Source: Alcaligenes aquatilis (GTDB lineage Bacteria > Pseudomonadota > Gammaproteobacteria > Burkholderiales > Burkholderiaceae_B). Taken from it: 64,000 bases of DNA. Of this stretch, positions 56,081-64,000 are shown piece after piece. The stretch is from NCBI RefSeq assembly GCF_003076515.1, contig NZ_CP022390.1, positions 2,480,001 through 2,544,000 on the forward strand, read 5' to 3'. Position 1 is the stretch's first letter, and each line of letters opens with the position of its first letter. The notes under the pieces are model-generated. The model saw only the letters and a list, made by a program, of their open reading frames with translations. It had not been told where the DNA came from and made no database searches. The position numbers and the translations under genes are program-made.

Positions 56081-56466
56081 TTCCCGTCTCCCTCGGAATC
56101 CCTCAAGCGCTCAATAAACGCGACATCGCGACGCAGCTCGGACAAGGTCGCTGAAAAAGGAATTGGACCTGTCGTCAGACGACGACGTACGGCCAGGAAA
56201 AGCCCCACTCCCAAACCGGCATACAAAACGACCAGTCCCCCCAAGGCCCAGTAACGATACTCCGTAGGCCAGAAGTACAAGGCCAGCAACAAGCTGAACA
56301 CCAGCACCGCCAGAGTGGAGAACAGCAGTGCGCCAAACACCATAGTGAAAATAGTGATCAGGCTCGCCTTTTGCTGGCCGGCCTCCAGAGCAAACAGCTC
56401 CAGCCGAGTACTGACAGCTCCTATCAAGGTAGAACCAAGCTGACTGATAGTTTGCCTAAGCGCCAT
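56077..56466 (-). CDS. YqjE-type inner-membrane protein (phage holin superfamily III-like)
   Basis: A 129-residue protein with two adjacent hydrophobic helices (about 40-67 and 72-92) between polar ends, matching the YqjE/DUF1469 layout (SRLELFALEAGQQKA just before helix 1). In enteric bacteria yqjE lies with yqjD and yqjK and is induced under stress at the inner membrane. It follows yqjD across a perfect 14-bp hairpin. Confidence 0.85.
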   Translation of the reverse strand: MALRQTISQLGSTLIGAVSTRLELFALEAGQQKASLITIFTMVFGALLFSTLAVLVFSLLLALYFWPTEYRYWALGGLVVLYAGLGVGLFLAVRRRLTTGPIPFSATLSELRRDVAFIERLRDSEGDGK

Positions 56467-56531
56467 GATTTATCCCTGCTCTGCGACATCTTGTCCTTAC
56501 CTGCAAGGACAAGAGCCTGGTTTCTAAAAGG

Positions 56532-56565
56532 CTGCCGATCTGGACGGCAAAGTCCAGATCGGCAG
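56532..56565. other. Perfect 14-bp inverted repeat between yqjD and yqjE
   Basis: CTGCCGATCTGGAC and GTCCAGATCGGCAG flank a 6-base loop. The minus strand continues with CTTTTAG, the plus strand with GCTTTTTAT. It may be a partial terminator that lowers yqjE-yqjK relative to yqjD, or an RNA-processing site. Confidence 0.65.
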
Positions 56566-56624
56566 GGTCGCTTTTTATGCTGCTGCAGCCCTACGAAAGG
56601 CCTGCAGCGCAGAGCACAGACAGA

Positions 56625-56942
56625 TTAACGACGACTGATCAGCATGCCGAACATCAGGCCCACAATACCGGCCACGCCAATAGCTTGCCAGGGCTTGTCG
56701 TGGACATAATTGTCGGTTGCTTTGGCTGCACGCAGGCTGTGATCAACCACTGCTTCCTGGGCATCGTGCAAGGAATCCCGGGTCAGACGCAATGAGCGCA
56801 AGGCTTTTTCCCGCAATTCACCGGCTTTGTCGCCCGTGGCTTCGGCTGCTTCACGCATCAGTTGTTCTGCTTCATCCAAGCTCGCTTTCACTTCCTCGAT
56901 GAATTTGTCTCCGCTGTTTTCCAGACTTTTCTTGGTAGCCAT
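56625..56942 (-). CDS. DUF883/ElaB-YqjD family membrane-anchored protein
   Basis: A 105-residue protein with a long charged helix (about 10-75, many Glu/Lys/Arg) and a C-terminal hydrophobic segment (IGVAGIVGLMFGMLIS) ending in RR, the standard ElaB/YqjD arrangement. The E. coli members are inner-membrane proteins that bind ribosomes in stationary phase. AAGGAG precedes ATG 56942. It is the first gene of the yqj-like operon. Confidence 0.9.
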   Translation of the reverse strand: MATKKSLENSGDKFIEEVKASLDEAEQLMREAAEATGDKAGELREKALRSLRLTRDSLHDAQEAVVDHSLRAAKATDNYVHDKPWQAIGVAGIVGLMFGMLISRR

Positions 56943-57087
56943 AAATAACTCCTTGCCGTTGAAAGGGACACGCGACAAATACGTATCGCCAAGTGAATGG
57001 CGCCATAGCAGCGCCGCACAAAATTCTTTAACCCGCACTTTTCAGGATAAAGATACTCGGTGAACCTGTGAGATATTCATCACAAGC

Positions 57088-57804
57088 TTACTTCAGTTGG
57101 GTTACCTCTACCGTAGACGGTACACCGTTCTGAATACTTTCTTGCTTCATGACCATCTGCACCTCCGGACAATACCAATCGGTAACCTGTGAATTGATTC
57201 CCGGAATAGGCAGGCTGATGCCACTGAAACTGGCCTGGGTAGGCTCAATCTCGCGTTGATAGCGAATAGGCCAGCACTGGTAATTGCCCAATGCAGTCTG
57301 TATGGATTGTTGGGAGCCGACCGTCTTGGCACCAGTATGAATGCGCAGAACATTGGCCTGGCTACGCTTGTCCAGATTGATCTGATAGCTCTGACGGGGG
57401 AAAGTCTGTCCGTCTTGCAGACCACCATGTTCGTAAGAGAACAGCCCCAGCAAACGCAGGTCAAACGAGCCTGGAACGGCTTGCAGACCACCCCGGCCGT
57501 CATCACGTTGGAAACGGGTGCGACCATCGCGCACGGTCATGACATAGTCAATATTAGGCTTGCTGGCAGGCAAACCCGCCAAGGCCACGCTGGCCTTGCC
57601 CTGTACGCGAGCCTGGCACTGATCGCCGCCCTGCTTTTTCACATCAGAAAACGCCAGATCAGCGCCCAAGGCCAGAAAACCCGAGCCAGTCAGCTGCACC
57701 TGCCCGCCGTCACGCATAAAGGGGACGTCACACAAGCCGGCCTGGGCCGAACCCAGGCCCAAGGTAAGCAACAGAGGAGCAGCCATCCAAGCATTCAGTT
57801 TCAT
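57088..57804 (-). CDS. Secreted protein of unknown function (DUF3108-like)
   Basis: A 238-residue protein with a signal peptide cleaved after about residue 23 (GSAQA). The mature part is beta-rich, with six or so Cys-containing strands (GLCDVPFM, GDQCQARV, NYQCWPIRY, DWYCPEV) that could form disulfides in the periplasm. The pattern of paired strands and YQREIEP resembles periplasmic DUF3108-type proteins, but the match is weak. It is downstream of upp on the same strand. Start ATGs at 57810 and 57804 differ by two residues. Confidence 0.7.
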   Translation of the reverse strand: MKLNAWMAAPLLLTLGLGSAQAGLCDVPFMRDGGQVQLTGSGFLALGADLAFSDVKKQGGDQCQARVQGKASVALAGLPASKPNIDYVMTVRDGRTRFQRDDGRGGLQAVPGSFDLRLLGLFSYEHGGLQDGQTFPRQSYQINLDKRSQANVLRIHTGAKTVGSQQSIQTALGNYQCWPIRYQREIEPTQASFSGISLPIPGINSQVTDWYCPEVQMVMKQESIQNGVPSTVEVTQLK

Positions 57805-57906
57805 ATGCATTCTGGATTCAGTGAAACGTAGACTTAACGCTTTATTATGCCTATCCCCCCTGCCATGCTGGCAAGGGATTGTAAAAAAGCACAACAAGTT
57901 CCGGAA

Positions 57907-58557
57907 TTACACCTCGCCGTCCTGAACCTTCTGACGCGTACCAAAAATACGGTCGCCCGCATCGCCCAGGCCCGGCACGATATAACCGTGTTCGTCCAAA
58001 TGCTGATCAATGGACGCGGTATAGATATGCACGTCAGGATGGTGTTTTTCAAGAGTGGCGATGCCTTCAGGGGCCGCCACCAGCACCAGGGCACGAATAT
58101 TCTTGCAACCCGCTTTTTTCAGCAGATCGATCGTGGCAACCATAGAGCCGCCGGTGGCCAACATGGGGTCGATAATCAGGGCCAGGCGCTGGTCCAGCTC
58201 ACCGACCAACCGTTCCAGATAGGTCTGGGCCTCAAAGGTTTCTTCATTTCGGGCGATACCGATCACGCTGACCTTGGCGCCGGGAATCAAGCTCAACACC
58301 CCGTCCAACATGCCAATACCGGCGCGCAAGATAGGAACAACCGTCACTTTCTTACCAGCCAGCTTTTCCACTTCCACATTGCCACACCAGCCTTCAATGG
58401 TGGTGGGTTCCAAGGGCAAATCCTTGCAAGCCTCGTAGGTCAGCAAAGAAGCAATTTCCTGGGACATTTCGCGGAAATTTTTTGTGCTCAGATCTGCCTT
58501 GCGCATCAAACCCAGTTTATGGCGGATCAAAGGGTGGCGTATTTCGTGTATGGGCAT
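57907..58557 (-). CDS. upp: Uracil phosphoribosyltransferase
   Basis: Upp salvages uracil to UMP with PRPP. The 216-residue protein has [12 protein letters not shown] at the start, the PRPP-binding [10 protein letters not shown] (about 130-139) and the uracil-binding [10 protein letters not shown] near the C-terminus. A terminator separates it from the upstream dacB. Confidence 0.96.
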   Translation of the reverse strand: MPIHEIRHPLIRHKLGLMRKADLSTKNFREMSQEIASLLTYEACKDLPLEPTTIEGWCGNVEVEKLAGKKVTVVPILRAGIGMLDGVLSLIPGAKVSVIGIARNEETFEAQTYLERLVGELDQRLALIIDPMLATGGSMVATIDLLKKAGCKNIRALVLVAAPEGIATLEKHHPDVHIYTASIDQHLDEHGYIVPGLGDAGDRIFGTRQKVQDGEV

Positions 58558-58582
58558 GATTGCTTCATCAAATTAGGGACTA

Positions 58583-58612
58583 ACTAAAAACGGGGCTGCT
58601 GCACAGCAGCCC
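58583..58612 (-). terminator. Terminator of dacB
   Basis: On the minus strand GGGCTGCT-GTGC-AGCAGCCC is followed by CGTTTTTAG. It lies between the dacB stop and the upp start. Confidence 0.88.
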
Positions 58613-58627
58613 GCACTATCGTGATCG

Positions 58628-60076
58628 TTAACGCACTGCCAACCACTTCACCACCGAGTCAAAAAAGGGCCGGGCAGCGGCAGAACGTTCGTCATTGACC
58701 ATCATGACAACAATATACCGCTTTCCGCTGGCTCCCAGCACGTAACCGGCCAGCGCACGACTATCGCGCAGTGTGCCGGTTTTCAGGTGAGCACGGCCCT
58801 GAACCTCGTCATCGCGCAAGCGCGAACGCACCGTGCCATCCACACCGGAAATCGCGAAGGAGGAAATGTACTCGGGCATCCAGTTCGAGCGCCAGGCAAC
58901 CTTCAGCATGTCGGCCATCCCGCCCGCCGTAACGCGTCCATTACGCGACAGACCGGAGCCATTGTCTACCGTCCAGCCAGCCGTGTTGACACCCTGACGG
59001 CCTAATACTCCCATGACTGCCCGTTCACCACTGGCGACGGTCGCACCCGGACCGCTCATCTCAGCGCCCACGGTCAGCAAAATGGTCCGAGCCATCACGT
59101 TATTGCTTTGCTTATTAACAAGGCGAATCAAATCAGACAATGACCGCGAATCATGCCAGGTAATCACCTGGGCACGGGCAGGCACGCGGCCTGTCTTGAT
59201 ATCGCGGGCCAAGGTGCCGCCCAGATCGCGCCACAGGCTACGAAACAGTTTGTCGAAAAATTCGGTTTGGGAATGCACCAGTCGGTACACGCTGAACTCA
59301 CCGCAAGAAGCAGCGGCCTTGCCACTGACACGCACCACCATGCCACCGGCTTCAGGCTGAATCTGGGTTCCAACTACAGGTGAACCAGGGCAGGTGGCCG
59401 TCGACCACTCGACTTCACCCTGAACGCGCACACCCGGCAGGGGCGGGTCAATAATCGCAATCCATTTGCGCGCCTGGGTATCGGGTTGGAACACCAGGCG
59501 GGACGCCCCCAGCCCTACCATCATGGCGTCCGGGCTGGCGTTATAGGGACGGTCACCCGCATTATCGAAGTCGCCCGGATTAATGGTGACGTTACCGAAA
59601 ATGGAACGATCCACAATAACGTCGGTCAGATTCTTCACCCCACGCAAGCGGAGCTCGCGCAACATGTCCCACAACTGCGGCACGGTCAAAAACGGATCGC
59701 CCCCGGCCTTGATATACAAAGGCCCTTTCAGCGTGCCTTGCTCGTCCACTTGCAGGCCATCCTGGGCCATCAAGGTCGTGCGCCACGTGTATTCTGGCCC
59801 CAGAGCGGACAGACCAGCCCAGGTGCTGACCAGTTTCATCACCGAGGCAGGGTTACGCGGCTCTTGGGCGTTGACGCCAATCAGACGCGGACCATCAGCC
59901 TCGTCCACCACGATGGACAGGGACGATTGTGGCAAACGGCTGGCATTCCAGACCGAAGCCAGCTCGGGCGGCAAGGCCTGGGCCAGGGCTAGCGATGCGC
60001 CTTGCACCATGAGCAAGGTGGCCAAAGCCACATGCTTGCAACGACTCAAAACAGGCTTTGCCTTTAAAACGCCCAT
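58628..60076 (-). CDS. dacB: D-alanyl-D-alanine carboxypeptidase/endopeptidase (PBP4)
   Basis: PBP4 trims and cleaves peptidoglycan cross-links in the periplasm. The 482-residue precursor has a signal peptide (about 1-33), the penicillin-binding motifs SVMK (Ser78-Lys81), SNN near 330 and KTG in the HLKTGTL near 435. The inserted domain between SxxK and SxN is typical of class C type 5 PBPs. It is divergent from queA. Confidence 0.95.
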   Translation of the reverse strand: MGVLKAKPVLSRCKHVALATLLMVQGASLALAQALPPELASVWNASRLPQSSLSIVVDEADGPRLIGVNAQEPRNPASVMKLVSTWAGLSALGPEYTWRTTLMAQDGLQVDEQGTLKGPLYIKAGGDPFLTVPQLWDMLRELRLRGVKNLTDVIVDRSIFGNVTINPGDFDNAGDRPYNASPDAMMVGLGASRLVFQPDTQARKWIAIIDPPLPGVRVQGEVEWSTATCPGSPVVGTQIQPEAGGMVVRVSGKAAASCGEFSVYRLVHSQTEFFDKLFRSLWRDLGGTLARDIKTGRVPARAQVITWHDSRSLSDLIRLVNKQSNNVMARTILLTVGAEMSGPGATVASGERAVMGVLGRQGVNTAGWTVDNGSGLSRNGRVTAGGMADMLKVAWRSNWMPEYISSFAISGVDGTVRSRLRDDEVQGRAHLKTGTLRDSRALAGYVLGASGKRYIVVMMVNDERSAAARPFFDSVVKWLAVR

Positions 60077-60234
60077 GCCCTCGTCTCCAACAGATCAATT
60101 CAGGAAAGATCCAAGCATACCGAAAGAAAAACACCACGGATATGGCCGTTTCAGCAATCTGGCGGCAAAGCGTTAAAATAGTCGGTTACCCCACCAGGCC
60201 CGGTCTTTTGGCCCACGGCCCTTTACGACAAACC

Positions 60235-62432
<2,198 letters not shown>

Positions 62433-62521
62433 CACGCGGTTTGTGATACCGCAATAAAGTGCCGCTACAATACACCGTTAGTTTTTGACAACCCACACAA
62501 AAAAATCCTCAGGAGCCCCAC

Positions 62522-62866
62522 ATGTCCGCTGTTGACATTCTGACTCTCATCCCCGCCCAGGCAGCTGCCGGCGGCGAAAATGCCTTGATGGGCATGCTGC
62601 CCATCATCTTGATGTTCGTTGTGCTGTACTTCTTGATGATTCGCCCTCAAATGAAGCGTCAGAAAGAGCACCGCAATCTGGTGTCCAACCTGGCCAAAGG
62701 CGACGAAGTCATCACCTCCGGCGGTTTGCTGGGCAAAGTCAGCAAAGTTCACGACAACTACCTGACCGTTGAAGTGGCCAACCTGACCGACAAGCCTGTT
62801 GAAGTTCTGGTCCAACGCGTGGCCGTTACGACTGTTCTGCCTAAAGGCACCATCAAGTCGCTGTAA
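62522..62866 (+). CDS. yajC: Preprotein translocase subunit YajC
   Basis: YajC is a small inner-membrane partner of SecDF. The 114-residue protein has one membrane helix (about 23-40, MLPIILMFVVLYFLMI) followed by the conserved RPQMKRQKEHRN and a cytoplasmic domain with GDEVITSGGLLGKV. CAGGAG precedes the ATG. A TACAAT at 62466-62471 may be its own -10 box. A G/C hairpin without U-run (62875-62896) lies between it and secD. Confidence 0.96.
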   Translation: MSAVDILTLIPAQAAAGGENALMGMLPIILMFVVLYFLMIRPQMKRQKEHRNLVSNLAKGDEVITSGGLLGKVSKVHDNYLTVEVANLTDKPVEVLVQRVAVTTVLPKGTIKSL

Positions 62867-62926
62867 TGCCTCCGACCCCGGACCTCGGTCCGGGGTTGCC
62901 ATTTCTGCACCCGTCGTAGATATCCC

Positions 62927-64000
62927 ATGAATCGTTATCCCCTCTGGAAATATGTCATCGTCTTGGTCGCGCTGGCGATCGGCCTGATCTATACCTTGCC
63001 CAATCTGTTTGGTGAGTCTCCTGCTGTCCAGGTTTCCAGCGCCAAATCCACGGTCCGGCTTGAAACCAGCCTGATCAGCCATGTTGAAGCGCTGCTCAAG
63101 CAAAACAATATTCCTACGACGGGCTCGTATTTTGAGCAAAACGGACCCAACGCCACCGCGCGTTTCCGTTTTGAGTCCACCGATGTTCAGCTCAAAGCCA
63201 AAGATCTGATCGAGCGTGAGCTGAACAAGGACTCCACAGCGACCGCTCCCGACTACACCGTCGCTCTGAACCTGGTGTCCGCGTCGCCAGCCTGGCTGAC
63301 CGCATTGGGCGCGCACCCCATGCACCTGGGCCTGGACTTGCGCGGCGGCGTTCACTTTCTGCTGCAAGTCGATATGCAGGGCGCACTGCAAGCCCGCTAC
63401 GACTCCATGGTGGCTGATGCCCGCAGCGTGCTGCGCGAAGCCAAAGTACCTGTCGGGACCATCGAGCGCGATGGCCAGTCCCTGCGTATGGACTTTGCCT
63501 CGGCTGAGGATCGCGACCGCGCCCAGTCCGAAATGCGCCGCGCCATGCCTGATCTGGAGTTCATTCCTGCCGGCGATAGCGGCTTGACCGCTCGTTTGAC
63601 GGAAACCGCCACCATCCAGGTGCAGACCAACGCGCTGACACAAAACATCACCACCTTACACAACCGCATCAACGAGCTGGGCGTGGCCGAACCCGTTATT
63701 CAACAACAGGGTTCGGACCGCATCGTGGTTCAGTTGCCCGGGGTACAGGATGTAGCGAAAGCCAAAGAAATTCTGGGCCGTACCGCCACGCTGGAACTGC
63801 GCATGGTGGAAGACTCCCCCGCTGCCGTTGCCGCGTTGAACTCGGGCACCGTGCCCTTTGGCCTGGAGCGCTACACCGAACGTGGCGGTGCTCCTTTGCT
63901 GCTGCGCCGTCAGGTCATCCTGACCGGTGAGAACCTGCAGGACGCCCAGCCTGGCCGCGACTCGCAAACCCAGCAGCCCACCGTCAACCTGACTCTGGAC
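62927..64000 (+). CDS. secD: Protein translocase subunit SecD (partial, C-terminus beyond right edge)
   Basis: SecD uses proton-motive force to drive late steps of protein export with SecF. The visible 358 codons start at ATG 62927 with one membrane helix (about 9-27, YVIVLVALAIGLIYTLPNL), then the conserved GLDLRGGVHFLLQVD (about 133-147) and the periplasmic P1 region including NRINELGVAEP. The frame is open to the window edge. It follows yajC by 60 bases. Confidence 0.96.
   Translation, partial: MNRYPLWKYVIVLVALAIGLIYTLPNLFGESPAVQVSSAKSTVRLETSLISHVEALLKQNNIPTTGSYFEQNGPNATARFRFESTDVQLKAKDLIERELNKDSTATAPDYTVALNLVSASPAWLTALGAHPMHLGLDLRGGVHFLLQVDMQGALQARYDSMVADARSVLREAKVPVGTIERDGQSLRMDFASAEDRDRAQSEMRRAMPDLEFIPAGDSGLTARLTETATIQVQTNALTQNITTLHNRINELGVAEPVIQQQGSDRIVVQLPGVQDVAKAKEILGRTATLELRMVEDSPAAVAALNSGTVPFGLERYTERGGAPLLLRRQVILTGENLQDAQPGRDSQTQQPTVNLTLD

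Overview
The window is high-GC, gene-dense chromosomal DNA from a betaproteobacterium. Protein sequences and gene neighbourhoods (a double-length UvrA, tkt-gap-pgk and fba next to purC-purE-purK, queA-tgt-yajC-secD, a yqjD-yqjE-yqjK-like operon) point to Burkholderiales, most likely Alcaligenaceae close to Alcaligenes. That placement rests on recognition, not on a search. I see no rRNA, tRNA, CRISPR array, prophage or insertion sequence. Most of the window is core metabolism.

Layout. 1-1.1 kb: the start of a family 2 glycosyltransferase running off the left edge, and a 42-residue basic protein. 1.3-9.6 kb: a giant four-ATPase UvrA overlapping pabB, then pabC (p-aminobenzoate synthesis), meeting tcdA head-on. 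9.8-13.8 kb: a rightward run of chaC, pdxH, a flavin reductase, an FAD oxidase of the L-2-hydroxyglutarate type, and purU. 14-20 kb: ggt with a LysR regulator, divergent from glutaryl-CoA dehydrogenase, then a MaoC hydratase and an alpha/beta hydrolase, with two repeat-rich intergenic stretches. 20-34 kb, mostly leftward: tkt-gap-pgk, then a five-gene interruption (solitary HicB, a nucleoside-diphosphate-sugar epimerase-like protein, aldehyde dehydrogenase, SDR, mog), then fba, purC, purE, purK and a Sua5-type protein. 34-44 kb: rsmE, a patatin-barstar pair, maeB, a shortened FAD-binding protein, an aminotransferase, a lytic transglycosylase, ubiD and gloA.

44.5-55.5 kb is the accessory-looking part: a LysR gene divergent from an MHS-type transporter, a small membrane-tailed protein, then a tightly packed leftward six-gene operon under a second LysR gene. 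In transcription order the operon is Rieske oxygenase, ferredoxin reductase, NAD-dependent epimerase/dehydratase, an unrecognised 204-residue protein, a divergent DUF1116 protein and an amidase. I read this as an uncharacterised catabolic pathway for a nitrogen-containing (amide, carbamoyl or quaternary ammonium) compound. DUF1116 proteins are known from oxamate carbamoyltransferase loci beside FdrA and a carbamate kinase, and neither partner is present here. This is the best candidate for an undescribed system in the window.

55.6-64 kb returns to core functions: a yqjD-yqjE-yqjK-like membrane stress operon, a secreted unknown, upp, dacB, then queA-tgt-yajC-secD, with secD cut by the right edge.
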